This document shows, in pieces, positions 17,949 to 28,951 of a stretch of DNA of 64,000 bases (the first letter of the stretch is position 1; every line of letters starts with the position of its first letter). Below the pieces are notes generated by a model. The model had not been told where the DNA came from. It saw only the letters and a list, made by a program, of their open reading frames with translations, and searched no databases. The stretch covers positions 1 to 64,000 of the forward strand of contig NZ_CP009654.1 in assembly GCF_001880225.1 (NCBI RefSeq), read 5' to 3'. The translations under genes were made by a program, and so were the position numbers. This DNA is from Francisella frigiditurris (GTDB lineage: Bacteria > Pseudomonadota > Gammaproteobacteria > Francisellales > Francisellaceae).

Positions 17949-19188
17949 GATTTTTATCTTTTTCTTCAGGATTAATGATTTCAGAAGCTCCAATCCTTTT
18001 GAAAAGGTAATAACTTAACCAATTAAAGCTAACTACAAATCTATTTTTCATACTAATCAAAAATGTTATATGAACCCCACCCCAAATAAACCAACCTAAT
18101 CTACCTTTTAATTTAAATCCAAATATTTGGGCTATTGCAGAATGTTTTTGGATTATAGCCATAGTTCCTAGATCTTTATATTTAAAGTCTTTACATGGCT
18201 TATGAATACTTGTATTTATAATATGCTGTGCAATATATTTTCCTTGTTGCTTTGCCACTGATGCTAGACCCGGTAAAGGTTTTTTCTCACATCTAGAAAT
18301 ATCACCAGCAAAATAAATATTTTTATATTTAGAATGCCTCAAATCTGGAGCAACACTAATTTTGCCCTTCTCCATCTCTTTAGCCATCCAATCTCCTAAA
18401 GGCGATCCTGACAATAAAGCGCTCCAAATGATAGTTGCGCCTTCATATTCTCTTTTATCGGTTGTAACTTTATTATAAATAATATCTTTAACAGATTCAT
18501 TTAAATAAACTTTAACTCCTCTTTTAGTTAAAGAATCATATGCATAGTTTGATAATTTCTCTGAGAAAGCAGATAGTATTGTTTTCCCTGCATCGATCAA
18601 ATTAACTGTAATATTATCTCTAGAAAAAGTTTTATAAGATTTAAAAATATCAGTTGATAAAATATCTAACAAGGCACCAGTGATTTCAACACCTGTAGCT
18701 CCAGCACCTATAATTATAAAAGTTAGATATTTTTTTCTTTCCTCATCAGAACTAGCATTTTCTGCCAACTCAAACTGCCTTAAAATATGATATTTCATTT
18801 TTTGGGCATCTGCTGCTGTCTTTAAAGAAAGTGAGTTATCTTTCCAATGCAGGTTGTTAAAATAGTCATATTCAACACCTGTAGCAACCACCAAAAAGTC
18901 ATATTCATATTTTTTATCTTTTGTTACAACATATTGTTTATCAGGATCGATACTAACAACCTCATCCATATGAAAATCAATTTTAGAATTATTAATTATT
19001 TTCCTAATAGGTACTGCAACAGAGGTCAATGGAATAAATGCTGTCGCTGCCTGATAAAGCATCGGCTGAAAAACATGATGATTATTTTTATCTAATAATG
19101 TGATTTCAAAATGTTTACTAAATTTAGATAGCTTTAATGCACAATTAATACCTGCAAAACCAGCTCCTACAATTACTACTTTCTTCAT
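17941..19188 (-). CDS. ndh: Type II NADH:quinone oxidoreductase
   Basis: A single-subunit, non-pumping NADH dehydrogenase feeding electrons to the quinone pool. Seen: FAD-binding GAGFAGINCALKL at residues 7-19, the YDFLVVATGVEYDYF segment near 94, the NAD loop IIIGAGATGVEITGAL near 158, the second FAD motif IYFAGDISRCEKKPLPGLASVAKQQGKY near 290 (given as landmarks), and a C-terminal amphipathic/hydrophobic stretch (WFIWGGVHITFLISM) that would hold it on the membrane. 415 aa fits. Convergent with ribF, which supplies its cofactor. Confidence 0.9.
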   Translation of the reverse strand: MKKVVIVGAGFAGINCALKLSKFSKHFEITLLDKNNHHVFQPMLYQAATAFIPLTSVAVPIRKIINNSKIDFHMDEVVSIDPDKQYVVTKDKKYEYDFLVVATGVEYDYFNNLHWKDNSLSLKTAADAQKMKYHILRQFELAENASSDEERKKYLTFIIIGAGATGVEITGALLDILSTDIFKSYKTFSRDNITVNLIDAGKTILSAFSEKLSNYAYDSLTKRGVKVYLNESVKDIIYNKVTTDKREYEGATIIWSALLSGSPLGDWMAKEMEKGKISVAPDLRHSKYKNIYFAGDISRCEKKPLPGLASVAKQQGKYIAQHIINTSIHKPCKDFKYKDLGTMAIIQKHSAIAQIFGFKLKGRLGWFIWGGVHITFLISMKNRFVVSFNWLSYYLFKRIGASEIINPEEKDKNPK

Positions 19189-19340
19189 ACATATCCTTCT
19201 ATTATCTAAAAATATCTCATCTTCATCTAAACCTTAACATTATATTTAATGATAACAAGGCTACATTACTGCAAAAAACTTATTTCTTTAATATTTTTAT
19301 CATTAAAATACCATGTTATTAGTTATTTATTTTTTAGCTA

Positions 19341-19369
19341 TTAACATAAGCACATATCTACTTTATAAT
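19341..19369 (+). promoter_or_regulatory. Promoter of ileS-lspA
   Basis: TTAACA (19341-19346) and a perfect TATAAT (19364-19369) with 17 nt between them, about 57 nt before the ileS ATG. Best-matching sigma-70 promoter found by eye in the window. No T-box is expected in this lineage and none is seen. Confidence 0.6.
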
Positions 19370-19426
19370 TTTATGCTGTGAAATTTCATTTTTAACTAAA
19401 AATAATAATACCTTAAAGGATTTTCT

Positions 19427-22231
19427 ATGAGTGATTATAAAGACACTTTAAATCTCCCAAAAACCTCTTTCTCAATGAAAGGTAATTTGGCAAATAAAGA
19501 GCCCATGATTTTGAACAAATGGGAAAAACAAAAAATTTATCAAAAAATTAGAGAGCATTTCGCTGGAAGAGATAAATTTATTCTTCATGATGGTCCTCCC
19601 TATGCAAATGGGAGCATTCATGTTGGACATGCCGTAAACAAAGTCTTAAAAGATATTATTGTCAAATCTAAAACTTTAAGTGGTTTTGATGCACCTTATG
19701 TTCCAGGTTGGGACTGCCATGGTTTACCTATTGAACTCCAAGTTGAGAAAAAACATGGTAAAGCTGGACAAAAAATTGATGCCAACTCTTTTAGAAAAGA
19801 ATGTCGCAAGTATGCTAAAAACCAAGTTGAAATCCAAAAGAAAGATTTTAAAAGGCTTGGAGTTTTAGGTGATTGGGAAAAGCCTTATCTAACTATGAAC
19901 TTTGATTATGAAGCAAACATGATTAGAACTTTAGCTCAAATAATCAAAAATGGACATCTAAGCAAAGGCTTTAAACCTGTTCATTGGTGTACAGATTGTG
20001 GATCGGCTCTTGCTGAAGCAGAAGTAGAATACAAAGATAAAACTTCTCCTGCTATAGATGTTAAATTCAAAATAAAAAGTGTAGAAAAACTTTCTGAAGC
20101 ATTTAGTACAAAAATTACAAAAGATGCTTTCGCTATTATATGGACTACTACTCCTTGGACACTGCCTGCAAACCAAGCCATAGCAGTTAGAAATGACTTA
20201 GAATATAGCTTTATCGAGCTAAATTGTTCTTTTATAATATTAGCAAGTAATTTAGTAGAAAGTACTTTAAAAAGATATGCTATAGAAGACTATAAAATCA
20301 TAGCGACAACTACTGGGGACAACTTAGTAAACATAGTTGCTGATCACCCCTTTTATGATAGAGAAGTCACGATTCTACATGGTGACCATGTTACAGATGA
20401 CTCGGGTACTGGTATGGTACACATAGCACCAACTCATGGTGTAGAGGACTTTGTTATAGGTAAAGAACATAATTTATCTATGGAAATATTTGTAAAGGGC
20501 AATGGTTGTTATGGAGAAAATACTCCATTATTAGCTGGTGAGTTTGTATTTAAAGCAAATGATAGAGTTATCGAAATTCTTGGTGAAAATGAGCGCTTAA
20601 TGAATTTTGCAAAAATAGAACATAGCTATCCTCACTGTTGGAGACATAAAACTCCTCTTATTTTCAGAGCCACCCCGCAATGGTTTATAAGCATGGAAAA
20701 ACAGCATCTAAGAAATAATGCAATGAATGCTATTAAAAATACGACATGGATTCCTTCTTGGGGACAAAACCGTATTGAAGCAATGATGGAAGACAGGCCT
20801 GACTGGTGTATTTCCCGCCAAAGAACATGGGGAGTTCCTTTACCATTATTCATACACAAAGAAACAGAAGATCTACACCCAAATACAATAGAAATATTAG
20901 AAAAAGTAGCTCAAAAAATTGAAAAAGGTGGTATCGAAGCATGGTTCAATTCATCTGCTGAAGATTTTATTGCTGAAGTTAAAGACTATAAAACTGTTAC
21001 AGATACTCTAGATGTTTGGTTTGACTCAGGCTCATCAAACTCTTGTGTACTTAAGCAAAATAAAGAATTACAATATCCAGCCGATTTATATCTAGAAGGT
21101 TCTGATCAGCATCGCGGTTGGTTCCAAACATCTTTACTTGTAGGGTTAGCAAGCTCAGGAAGTAAGCCTTTTAAAGAAGTATTGACTCATGGGTTTGTTG
21201 TTGATGAACATGGTCGTAAAATGTCTAAATCTTTAGGCAACGTTGTAGCACCTCAAGATGTTTATAGTACTCTAGGAGCAGACATCCTAAGACTATGGGT
21301 AGCTTCTACCGACTATAGAAGTGAGATGACTGTTTCAGATGAAATATTTAAAAGAATTGCTGATACATATCGTAGGCTAAGAAACACTTCTAGATTCTTA
21401 CTGTCAAATCTAGATGGCTTTGATCCTGAAACGGATATTATCGAGTTTGATAAACTTGTTAAATTAGATCAATGGGCTATAGCTAAAACTAAAGAGTTCC
21501 AAGAAAAAATAATAGCTGCATATGATAGTTATCAAATACATGTAGTTGCTCAACTTATACACCATTTCTGCTCTATTGAAATGGGTAGTTTTTATTTAGA
21601 TGTAATAAAAGATAGACAGTATACAGCCAAAGCTGAAGGACATCCAAGGAAGTCTGCTCAAACAGCTATTTACCATATAGCCCACGCTCTAGTTAGATGG
21701 ATAGCCCCTATACTTTCATATACTGCTGATGAAATTTGGGAAGCAATTCCAAAAACTACAGACCTACCTATCCAACTATGCGAATGGTACTTAGATCTTG
21801 AAAATTTTGATGAAAATGACTCTATGGGTCTAAGCTTCTGGAAGAAAATCCAAGAAATAAGAGGCGAAGTTAACAAAACTTTAGAATTAAAGAGAAATGA
21901 ATCTCTAATAGGTGCATCTTTAGAATCTAAGGTTGTTCTATATGCTAATGAAGATATATATAAAGCATTATCTAAACTTGAGAATGAACTTAGATTCTTA
22001 CTTATAACTTCTGAAGCTGAATTACACCCTATTGATAAAAAGACTGACTCTTCTATAAAAGCTTCTTTTGAAGGCTTATATATAGATGTATTAAAGCTAG
22101 AAGAAGCAAAATGTGAAAGATGCTGGCATCGTAGCAACACTATTGGTCAATCTGCTGAATATCCAGACATTTGCCATAGATGTGTTGAAAATATAACAAC
22201 AGAAAAAGGTGAATCTCGTGCATTTGCTTAA
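19427..22231 (+). CDS. ileS: Isoleucyl-tRNA synthetase
   Basis: Charges tRNA-Ile. Seen: the HIGH-type motif [19 protein letters not shown] near residue 56, [16 protein letters not shown] in the editing (CP1) region near 245, [16 protein letters not shown] near 327, [13 protein letters not shown] near 560, the KMSKS loop ([11 protein letters not shown]) near 600, and a C-terminal zinc site CERCWHRS...CHRC. 934 aa is standard for the bacterial type with zinc-binding tail. lspA starts within its last codons, so the two are translated together, as in E. coli. Confidence 0.98.
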   Translation: MSDYKDTLNLPKTSFSMKGNLANKEPMILNKWEKQKIYQKIREHFAGRDKFILHDGPPYANGSIHVGHAVNKVLKDIIVKSKTLSGFDAPYVPGWDCHGLPIELQVEKKHGKAGQKIDANSFRKECRKYAKNQVEIQKKDFKRLGVLGDWEKPYLTMNFDYEANMIRTLAQIIKNGHLSKGFKPVHWCTDCGSALAEAEVEYKDKTSPAIDVKFKIKSVEKLSEAFSTKITKDAFAIIWTTTPWTLPANQAIAVRNDLEYSFIELNCSFIILASNLVESTLKRYAIEDYKIIATTTGDNLVNIVADHPFYDREVTILHGDHVTDDSGTGMVHIAPTHGVEDFVIGKEHNLSMEIFVKGNGCYGENTPLLAGEFVFKANDRVIEILGENERLMNFAKIEHSYPHCWRHKTPLIFRATPQWFISMEKQHLRNNAMNAIKNTTWIPSWGQNRIEAMMEDRPDWCISRQRTWGVPLPLFIHKETEDLHPNTIEILEKVAQKIEKGGIEAWFNSSAEDFIAEVKDYKTVTDTLDVWFDSGSSNSCVLKQNKELQYPADLYLEGSDQHRGWFQTSLLVGLASSGSKPFKEVLTHGFVVDEHGRKMSKSLGNVVAPQDVYSTLGADILRLWVASTDYRSEMTVSDEIFKRIADTYRRLRNTSRFLLSNLDGFDPETDIIEFDKLVKLDQWAIAKTKEFQEKIIAAYDSYQIHVVAQLIHHFCSIEMGSFYLDVIKDRQYTAKAEGHPRKSAQTAIYHIAHALVRWIAPILSYTADEIWEAIPKTTDLPIQLCEWYLDLENFDENDSMGLSFWKKIQEIRGEVNKTLELKRNESLIGASLESKVVLYANEDIYKALSKLENELRFLLITSEAELHPIDKKTDSSIKASFEGLYIDVLKLEEAKCERCWHRSNTIGQSAEYPDICHRCVENITTEKGESRAFA

Positions 22232-22697
22232 AGGTAAAATTAAGTGGTTTATTTTTGCTATATTTATCATTTGCTTTGATTTAATTACAAAACATATAGC
22301 AAATACAAATTTAGAATATGGTATACCTCATGAAATAACACCTTTCTTTAATTTCACCCTACTTTACAATTATGGAGCTGCATTTAGTTTTTTAAGCAGT
22401 GATCAGACTTCTTGGCAGCTGATAATGTTTTCTACTATTTCCCTTATAGCATCAGCTGTATTAATTTTTCTTATATTAAAGCAACCTGAGAAATCAAAAA
22501 TAAATCTTTTATCATTCTCATTAATCCTTGGTGGTGCACTTGGGAATTTTTATGATAGAGCCTTCCAAGGATATGTAATAGATTTCTTAGATTTTCACAT
22601 AGGCTCTTACCATTGGCCTGCTTTCAATATTGCCGATTCTGCAATTACTATTGGTGTAACTTTATTTTTAATAACTTCTCTTTTTAGCAAAAAATAA
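22218..22697 (+). CDS. lspA: Lipoprotein signal peptidase II
   Basis: Aspartyl membrane protease that cleaves diacylglyceryl-prolipoproteins. Four membrane segments. Seen: DLITKHIAN near the N-terminus, [38 protein letters not shown] with the first catalytic Asp near residue 117, and the second in [14 protein letters not shown] 22218 is preferred over GTG 22209 because AAGGTG sits 6 nt before it. It overlaps ileS by 14 nt. Its clients include the several lipoproteins encoded in this window. Confidence 0.94.
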   Translation: MHLLKGKIKWFIFAIFIICFDLITKHIANTNLEYGIPHEITPFFNFTLLYNYGAAFSFLSSDQTSWQLIMFSTISLIASAVLIFLILKQPEKSKINLLSFSLILGGALGNFYDRAFQGYVIDFLDFHIGSYHWPAFNIADSAITIGVTLFLITSLFSKK

Positions 22698-22699
22698 GA

Positions 22700-23173
22700 T
22701 TATAGTGTTTTCTTATAGTTATTATATAACTCTCTCGCTTTATATTTATTACCACCATAAACTATTCTATATTTAGTAACACCTTGCCTTGGATTCTGCT
22801 CCATATTTATACCAATATAATAAACATCAGGCATTTGTTCTTTGGGTTTAACCACTATCATAGCAGAACCTTTTTGTTGATAGTTTTGAACTAGTGGATA
22901 TCCATTATCTTTTAGAAACTTAAGCATGGCTTGATATCTTTTCTCAAAATCATCTCCTGATAATGATATATCTTGATCTGGGTTATTAGCTGCACTAAAT
23001 GTTATATCTGTTACGTTACTACTATGTTTTTTGATTTCTGGACTCTCTACCTCTGACTCCATATCCATTCTATCCCAGTGCTGTTTCATATCATCAAATC
23101 TTGCTTTGGTATCGCACGAGCTTAATAAAATAGCTGACAATATAATTAAAATAAAAAGTTTTATTTTTCTCAT
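22700..23173 (-). CDS. Small lipoprotein, function unknown
   Basis: I do not recognise the family. Seen: a lipoprotein signal peptide with lipobox LLSSC (Cys at about residue 20), a charged Met/Asp/Glu-rich stretch, and a compact 100-residue mixed alpha/beta domain (QAMLKFLKDNGYPLV, SAMIVVKPKEQMPDVYYIGI) ending in a basic helix. Asp at the position after the Cys (CD) would by the E. coli rule favour inner-membrane retention. It lies 15 nt after the permease gene on the same strand and 2 nt from convergent lspA. Confidence 0.7.
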   Translation of the reverse strand: MRKIKLFILIILSAILLSSCDTKARFDDMKQHWDRMDMESEVESPEIKKHSSNVTDITFSAANNPDQDISLSGDDFEKRYQAMLKFLKDNGYPLVQNYQQKGSAMIVVKPKEQMPDVYYIGINMEQNPRQGVTKYRIVYGGNKYKARELYNNYKKTL

Positions 23174-23188
23174 TACTTCTTCCTCAAC

Positions 23189-24433
23189 TTAAATAATTGA
23201 GCCTATAAAATACCCAATTACAACAACTATTCCTGAAAGTGCTAAAAATATACTTAATGCATTCTTTCTGTAAGAAATCATTCCCTTTGATTTATAAATT
23301 ATAAATAAAGGTAAAAAGAAAATCATTAAAGCAATACATGGCGCTGTTAACTGACCAAGTATCGATACGATTGAAGGATTAAATATAGATGCCAACCACA
23401 ATGTTATAAATATAAAGAACACAACGAATATATCTGTAGCTATCGCTGATTGTTTCCTAATGACCTCTGTATCTTTATGAATTATCTGAATAATTATCCC
23501 TCTTAAAGCTTCTCTAGTTCCTAGATAAACTCCTATAAATGAACTTATTATTCCAGCTACGGCTATCAAAGGAGCTGCATAATCAAAAGCTTTCATTTTA
23601 TAAACACTTGCTACTTTAGTTAATATTGTTTGATTATTCGCCACTGCAGAACTAATCTCTTCTGGATGTAATGACATTATTGTAGAAAATGTAAAAAACA
23701 TAGTAAAAAACAGTATAAGAATAGTTCCTATTTTTATATTTTTATAAGCTTTTATTTTTGCTTCACTTTCACTAGTAGACTCTTGTTTATAAAATAAACA
23801 CATTTCAGAAATAGATTGGCTGAAATTCATGGAAAAAACTAAAATCGGTATAACCATTATTAATCCCTTAATAATAGCCATAAAATTAAAAGATGACGAG
23901 GTTATAAATGATAAATTCCAGCTTGGAATTAAAGCCACAGAAACTAATAAAAGAGCTATTACTAGAGGATAAATAACATAAGACATTACTCTTAGAACCA
24001 TTTTTTTACCAAGCTCAACAATAATAATCAAAATTAAAAATATAAAAAAACTAAACCAAATTGTTCTATAAAGATTATCATTTCCCAAATGTAAAACATT
24101 AAGTAAATGGGAAAATGCGATAGGTAAAGAAATAGCATAAGCCAAAACTACTGTATAACAACTTAGAAGATAAATTATAGTTGAAATAAAAGCCCCAAAA
24201 GAACCCAACTCTTGACCAAAAACCTCTGTCAAGCCAACTTGCTTATCTGGATGACTCATTACTAAAGATGCTACATTCTTCTCTGCAAAGAAGATCATTG
24301 GCAAAACCAATATTGTAGCTATTATCAAAGGGATAAAACCACTAGCTGAAGCTTGCAATGGTAAAAACAAAATACCCGCACCAACAGCTGTTCCAAATAA
24401 TACAAATATCCACTGAAGATCAACTTTTCGCAT
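23189..24433 (-). CDS. HAAAP-family amino acid permease (SdaC/TdcC/Mtr-like)
   Basis: A 414-aa protein with about 11 hydrophobic segments. Seen: the N-terminal FGTAVGAGILFLPLQA (residues 12-27), the unwound first helix that binds substrate in this LeuT-fold family, and VFSMNFSQSISEMC near residue 195 as in Ser/Thr transporters. The family carries serine, threonine, tryptophan or tyrosine with protons or sodium. The exact substrate cannot be read from sequence; serine/threonine is a guess. A small lipoprotein follows in the same direction. Confidence 0.82.
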   Translation of the reverse strand: MRKVDLQWIFVLFGTAVGAGILFLPLQASASGFIPLIIATILVLPMIFFAEKNVASLVMSHPDKQVGLTEVFGQELGSFGAFISTIIYLLSCYTVVLAYAISLPIAFSHLLNVLHLGNDNLYRTIWFSFFIFLILIIIVELGKKMVLRVMSYVIYPLVIALLLVSVALIPSWNLSFITSSSFNFMAIIKGLIMVIPILVFSMNFSQSISEMCLFYKQESTSESEAKIKAYKNIKIGTILILFFTMFFTFSTIMSLHPEEISSAVANNQTILTKVASVYKMKAFDYAAPLIAVAGIISSFIGVYLGTREALRGIIIQIIHKDTEVIRKQSAIATDIFVVFFIFITLWLASIFNPSIVSILGQLTAPCIALMIFFLPLFIIYKSKGMISYRKNALSIFLALSGIVVVIGYFIGSII

Positions 24434-24576
24434 AGCCAGCCCTTAAAATATTAACTTATAAAAAAATTATATAGATTTTCATTGTCTCACTCAAAGGATA
24501 TATTTGTTATCATCACCTTTATTTATTGAGTTACAACAAATAAAATATTAATAATTTTTATTTTAATAAGATAAAT

Positions 24577-25197
24577 ATGGTAAAAACAGCTAGTAGTAAA
24601 CGCTGGGTAGAAGAACATAATTCCGATTATTATGTCATGCAAGCAAATAAGCTTGGCTATAGATCAAGAGCAAGTTTTAAAATTAAAGAAATCCAGGAAA
24701 AATATAATATTTTCAAAAACAACATGCTTGTTGTTGACCTTGGTTCTGCTCCTGGTGGTTGGTCACAAATCCTTGTTGATTATGTCGGTGAAAAAGGAAA
24801 AGTTATTGCCTTAGATTTACTAGATATGCCTCCAATACCTGGAGTCGACTTTATTCAAGGTGATTTCTCGTCAGATGATACTTTTGAAAAACTAAATGAA
24901 CTTGTAAACTCCAGAAAGCTAGATTGCGTTGTTTCTGACATAGCTCCTAATATGAGTGGTAACAAAACTTCTGATCAAGCTAAATCCATCTATCTTCTAG
25001 AATTAGCTCTAGACTTCTCTATTAACAACTTAAAAGATAATGGAACATTTGTAGCCAAAATTTTTCAAGGAGCTGGAAGTGATGAATTTATAAAATTAGT
25101 TAAGGAAAATTTTAAAAAAGTTTCAATATTTAAACCAAAATCATCTCGTCCAAGATCAAGAGAGTTTTATTTTATAGCACAAAATCTAATTAGTTAA
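24577..25197 (+). CDS. rlmE: 23S rRNA 2'-O-ribose U2552 methyltransferase
   Basis: RlmE (FtsJ/RrmJ) methylates U2552 in the A loop of 23S rRNA late in 50S assembly. Seen: [11 protein letters not shown] near residue 30 with the first catalytic Lys, SAM loop [13 protein letters not shown] near 50, SDIAPNMSG with the catalytic Asp near 122, FVAKIFQG with the second Lys near 162, and SREFYFIA with the Glu near 195. The K-D-K-E tetrad is intact. 206 aa is normal. Confidence 0.96.
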   Translation: MVKTASSKRWVEEHNSDYYVMQANKLGYRSRASFKIKEIQEKYNIFKNNMLVVDLGSAPGGWSQILVDYVGEKGKVIALDLLDMPPIPGVDFIQGDFSSDDTFEKLNELVNSRKLDCVVSDIAPNMSGNKTSDQAKSIYLLELALDFSINNLKDNGTFVAKIFQGAGSDEFIKLVKENFKKVSIFKPKSSRPRSREFYFIAQNLIS

Positions 25198-25239
25198 ATT
25201 GCTTTTCTTCCTACTTTTCCATAATCACTAACATTAGGT

Positions 25240-25675
25240 CTTATTAATTTTGTAATAAAAAAGCCGGAAGAACAGTAAAGAAAACCAATAGGTCCAGAAA
25301 AATCTTTTGTCCTCGAGTGGATTGAAAAGCACTTTAGCACATTCTGGAAAAATGAAGCTGACATAGCTTTCAACAATAACCCAAGATCTATATTTATTGC
25401 TATCAAAGATAAAAATATTATAGGATTTGCCTGCTATGATGCTACCGTTTTAAATTTCTTTGGTCCCAACTGGAGTATCTGACAAATGTAGAGGCTTAGG
25501 GACAGGAAAAGCCCTTCTTATTGCTTGTATGCTGGATATGAAGCTTAAAGGCTATGCTTATGCTGTTGTAGGAGCTGTTGGACCAACAGAATTCTATGAA
25601 AAAGCTCTAAATGCAACAGCGATACCAGACTTTTGACCTGGAGCTTATAGCAACATGATAAGAAATTCAAATTAA
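25240..25675 (+). pseudogene. Broken GNAT N-acetyltransferase
   Basis: This stretch after rlmE has no intact gene but translates as two halves of an acetyltransferase. The first half (about 25279-25479) reads EWIEKHFSTFWKNEADIAF ... SIFIAIKDKNIIGFACYD; it has a TAA at 25276-25278 before it and TGA at 25480-25482 after it. Shifting frame, the second half reads CRGLGTGKALLIACM, the acetyl-CoA loop of motif A, through GPTEFYEKAL, with another TGA at 25634-25636. At least three lesions, so clearly inactive. The 5' limit is approximate. Its stop abuts the GDSL gene. Confidence 0.8.
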
Positions 25676-26550
25676 ATATTATGCTTCCATAAATTAAAAA
25701 TTTTCTCAGCTAAAACTTTATGAGCCTTTGTTGTTGGATGACAATAATCCCAGCAAATATGAGTCTCAGGATCTCTCATAACTTTTATATCGTATTGAAT
25801 ATTACCTAAAGAATTTGCTCCACCATAACTATCAACACACACATCTGTAGAATTTTCAAAACCATACTTAGCTGGATTTTGGATACAATCATTAAGCAAG
25901 CTGTAGAAATCAAAAAGCTTTATATTTACTTCTGGAAACATCACTTGCAAATCAGAAATTCTATTTTGTAATAAGTTATTTTGAATTTTTATATTCATTT
26001 GCAAATATGATTTAAAAAACTTACCAACCCAATTAGCAAGATAATCCTTATATACTGGAGCTAATGTCACATCAGGAACATTCCAAACTACTATATTTCT
26101 TGCACCCATTTTTATTGCTTTCCTAGCAATCCTTCTTAGATCTCGTGCAACTCTAAGCTTAGCCAATAAATTTAAGTAAGGAACCTCATTATATATAGTA
26201 AATAAGAAATTATTTGCTCCACCATTTATGACAACTAAATCATCTTTTTTAAACCTACCCTCTTCATTTTCAAATCTAGTTAATTGATTTGAAACAGGGA
26301 ATGAGTGATATCTTAAAAGAGAACTAGGATTTGCTCCATGAGTTAATGCTCCGCCGATAGCATAACTTTTATGCTCAACAGTTGCTACTTCATTATCTTC
26401 AGCTATCATTTGAGCTAAATACTCTGTTGAAGTAAGTCCATTTGAGAATCTTCCTCCATGATAAGGTTCTTGAGGTATATCTAAAGTTTTTATAAGATTA
26501 CCAGTATCTAATAAGCTGTCGCCAAAAATAACCAATCTATTTATTGTCAT
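25672..26550 (-). CDS. GDSL/SGNH-family esterase or lipase
   Basis: A 292-aa serine hydrolase. Seen: block I VIFGDSLLDTGN (nucleophile Ser near residue 12), the block II Gly in SYAIGGALT near 65, block III VINGGANNFLF (Gly/Asn oxyanion residues) near 108, and block V WDYCHPTTKAHKVLAE with the Asp/His pair near 268. No signal peptide is evident, so it may be cytosolic or use another route. It resembles the thermolabile haemolysin / plant-GDSL branch in its DTGN signature. It is the last gene of the parA-parB-amidotransferase run, 14 nt after the amidotransferase gene. Confidence 0.86.
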   Translation of the reverse strand: MTINRLVIFGDSLLDTGNLIKTLDIPQEPYHGGRFSNGLTSTEYLAQMIAEDNEVATVEHKSYAIGGALTHGANPSSLLRYHSFPVSNQLTRFENEEGRFKKDDLVVINGGANNFLFTIYNEVPYLNLLAKLRVARDLRRIARKAIKMGARNIVVWNVPDVTLAPVYKDYLANWVGKFFKSYLQMNIKIQNNLLQNRISDLQVMFPEVNIKLFDFYSLLNDCIQNPAKYGFENSTDVCVDSYGGANSLGNIQYDIKVMRDPETHICWDYCHPTTKAHKVLAEKIFNLWKHNI

Positions 26551-26564
26551 CTTTTTACCTATAA

Positions 26565-27266
26565 TTAATATTCAAAAAAATTAGCCATCCACTGGCCTAT
26601 AACTAAACTATTATCTCGAATTCTTAAGCTGTCTAAAGCATGTTGGAACTCACTTTTAATTTGTTCCTCATACTCTCTCATTAGAGCATGATTATGAACT
26701 TTTAACATTTCAGGATGAGCTTGTATTCCTAAGACCTGATCTTTGTAACTAAATATCTGAACCTCACAATAATCACTAGTACCTATAAGCTCAGCATCTT
26801 TAGGTAATTCAACTACCATATCTTGATGATAAAATAACAAGTTCAGATATTTGTAATAAGGAGACATCCAAGGCTTATGATTAAGAATTTTAACGGTTCT
26901 AATCCCAACAGCAAATCCATTTTTAGATCTCTCAACTCTTCCGCCTAAAGCCTCTACTAATACTTGATGTCCAAAACATATTCCAACTATCTTTTTACCT
27001 TCATCAAGAATTTCTCTAACTCTAGTTTTAAGCTCTTCAATCCATGGAAGCCTTTCGAAAGCTGTAGCTTTGCTTCCAGTTATTATAAAGCCATCATACT
27101 CGCAACAGTTCTCTGGATACTCTCCAACAGTTACATCAAAAATATCAAAATCAATAACAACAGAAAGTTTAAAGAAAAGATTAGCAAACATTTCAGGGTA
27201 GTTACCTCCTGAAAATTCTTGTCTATGAGCAGGTATATGATCTGTCTGTAATATTGCTATTTTCAT
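26565..27266 (-). CDS. Class I glutamine amidotransferase domain protein
   Basis: A stand-alone 233-aa triad glutaminase. Seen: nucleophile elbow VGICFGHQVLVEALGG (Cys near residue 95), GFIITGSKATAFE near 56 for the oxyanion side, and the catalytic His-x-Glu in GIQAHPEMLKV near 180. No synthetase domain is attached, as in the YfeJ/PuuD-like or GMP-synthase-like free amidotransferases; the substrate is not evident. It starts 2 nt after parB and is almost certainly co-transcribed with it. Confidence 0.85.
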   Translation of the reverse strand: MKIAILQTDHIPAHRQEFSGGNYPEMFANLFFKLSVVIDFDIFDVTVGEYPENCCEYDGFIITGSKATAFERLPWIEELKTRVREILDEGKKIVGICFGHQVLVEALGGRVERSKNGFAVGIRTVKILNHKPWMSPYYKYLNLLFYHQDMVVELPKDAELIGTSDYCEVQIFSYKDQVLGIQAHPEMLKVHNHALMREYEEQIKSEFQHALDSLRIRDNSLVIGQWMANFFEY

Positions 27267-27268
27267 AT

Positions 27269-28183
27269 TTATTTTATTAATGCTTCAAATAACATCTTTT
27301 TAAAATCTTCAGTTATTTCAAAAGTATAGGTATGTGCCCTCAATGCTCCTTTTGAACCTTTTATTTTTAAAAGATTATCTTCTTTTACAATTTCTTTTAT
27401 ATTAATAACATCTAACTTTGTTGAATCAAAAACTAGACTTTTCTTTTTCCAATGCTCTCTATATTTTAATATTGCAGCGCGAAAGGATCCATTTATTTTA
27501 TTACTTAATGCTTTTTCAACAAACTCATCTGCTCCCTCAGGCATCTCCTCTGCAAACTTCTTAAGTTCATATAAAGTTCTAACATCTTCTACTATATTTT
27601 TATCAACGAGTTCTCGAATATTTTCTTTAGCATCAGAGATTTTTAATCTCATAGATATCCAACTAGAATCCCTACCTAAAACCTTTGCTATATCTGACTT
27701 CTTAACTTTTCTATTTTCTATCAATTCTTTTAGTGCATCAGCCTCTTCAAAAGGTGATACATTTTCTCTTTGATCATTCTCTAAGAGCTGTAACAATAAA
27801 ATATTTACATCAGATTCTTCTTCTCTAAGAATACATGGAATAGTTTCTAGTCCTGCTTCTTTAGATGCTAAGTATCTTCTCTCACCAGCTATAATATGAT
27901 GTACTCCATCATACTTTTTTGCTGTAATAATAATTGGTTGTATAACCCCATTTTCCTTAATACTTTTAGCTAAGGAATCTATATTTTTGAAAATTTTCCT
28001 AGGCTGTTTAGCATCTGGTTTAACTATACTTAAAGGTAGCTCCAATAATGAGCCAACTTTACTAGCTTGCTGATTCAATTCTTGAAGCTGCATAGCTCTC
28101 AAAATATCTTTTTTTTCTTGCCCAACAGTATCATGAACTCTTTTATCAACTTTTCTATCAAGTAGGGAAACTTTTTTAGCCAT
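27269..28183 (-). CDS. parB: ParB/RepB/Spo0J-family partition protein
   Basis: A 304-aa DNA-segregation protein. Seen: an N-terminal basic tail, the ParB N-domain with [11 protein letters not shown] near residue 55 and the CTPase motif [17 protein letters not shown] near 95, [22 protein letters not shown] near 130, and a helix-turn-helix [22 protein letters not shown] near 157. It should bind parS sites and work with the adjacent ParA. I found no parS-like inverted repeat by eye. It overlaps parA by 8 nt. Confidence 0.9.
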   Translation of the reverse strand: MAKKVSLLDRKVDKRVHDTVGQEKKDILRAMQLQELNQQASKVGSLLELPLSIVKPDAKQPRKIFKNIDSLAKSIKENGVIQPIIITAKKYDGVHHIIAGERRYLASKEAGLETIPCILREEESDVNILLLQLLENDQRENVSPFEEADALKELIENRKVKKSDIAKVLGRDSSWISMRLKISDAKENIRELVDKNIVEDVRTLYELKKFAEEMPEGADEFVEKALSNKINGSFRAAILKYREHWKKKSLVFDSTKLDVINIKEIVKEDNLLKIKGSKGALRAHTYTFEITEDFKKMLFEALIK

Positions 28184-28814
28184 TTACTTCTCCAAAAAAT
28201 TCAGCAACCTCTTTTACTAACTTTCTTACTTGAGAATGAGGCTTGCTATTTTTCGCATAGTCCCCAATATATGCTCCCTCAGCCTCAGCTTCGATAAACT
28301 TAACACTTTGAGAAACAAAACTTTCAAAGTAGTGTCCATCATTCTCAAAAAACTCCATCAGACTCTTAGACATGTTTGATGCCATCTGAACCCTATTTGC
28401 AAAAAATCTATAAGGCTTATCAGCGGTTAATGCCAAATCCTTAGCTTCTATTAATCCAGACAAATCCATACCACTTGGGGAGCATGGAATAACAATAAGA
28501 TCAGATAATAGTGCCGATTTTAAAGCTGCTGTTTGAAAGTTAGGTGGAGTATCTATAACGATAAAATCTAAATCAGGCTTTAATTCTATAATTTTTTCAC
28601 GGACATTCTTTTCATCAAGGCTATAAACAAAATTTCTATTTGAATCATTTTTTGTCATCCACATATAAGCATCAGGTTTATCTTTATCCATGTCCACAAT
28701 TGCAACTTTATAGCCAAGTTCTTGCAATCCACATGCTAAGTTAACCGCTGTAGTAGTTTTACCCGAACCGCCTTTTTGCTGTAAAAGTGAAATAACTTTT
28801 GCCCTTTCTGACAT
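28176..28814 (-). CDS. parA: ParA family partition ATPase
   Basis: A short, 212-aa Walker-type cytoskeletal ATPase. Seen: deviant Walker [21 protein letters not shown] (residues 11-30) with its signature Lys, Walker A' [16 protein letters not shown], Walker [12 protein letters not shown] near 85, and the [10 protein letters not shown] segment. It lacks the N-terminal HTH of plasmid P1-type ParA, so it is the small (type Ib / chromosomal orphan-like) form. First gene of a run with parB, an amidotransferase and a GDSL esterase. The ATG has a short AT-rich leader. Confidence 0.9.
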   Translation of the reverse strand: MSERAKVISLLQQKGGSGKTTTAVNLACGLQELGYKVAIVDMDKDKPDAYMWMTKNDSNRNFVYSLDEKNVREKIIELKPDLDFIVIDTPPNFQTAALKSALLSDLIVIPCSPSGMDLSGLIEAKDLALTADKPYRFFANRVQMASNMSKSLMEFFENDGHYFESFVSQSVKFIEAEAEGAYIGDYAKNSKPHSQVRKLVKEVAEFFGEVNG

Positions 28815-28922
28815 TTTAAAATACCCTAAAATTAACTTAAACGAATAAAAAACACTTTGAAATTATAATCTATATTTAATAGCTATAAAACCACTTACTT
28901 TACAACTTTTACGTATTAAGTA

Positions 28923-28951
28923 TTGATAAGCTGGTTTATTTCTTATATTTT
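28923..28951 (+). promoter_or_regulatory. Candidate promoter of topA
   Basis: TTGATA (28923-28928) and TATTTT (28946-28951) with a 17-nt spacer, about 67 nt before the topA ATG. It lies in the 203-nt divergent region between parA and topA, which is very AT-rich, so other -10-like hexamers exist. Confidence 0.35.

Noticed and set aside
25672-28814. Plasmid-derived partition cassette
   Set aside because: No replication gene, integrase, transposase or repeat is nearby; flanks are core chromosomal genes, so the ParAB pair is treated as chromosomal.
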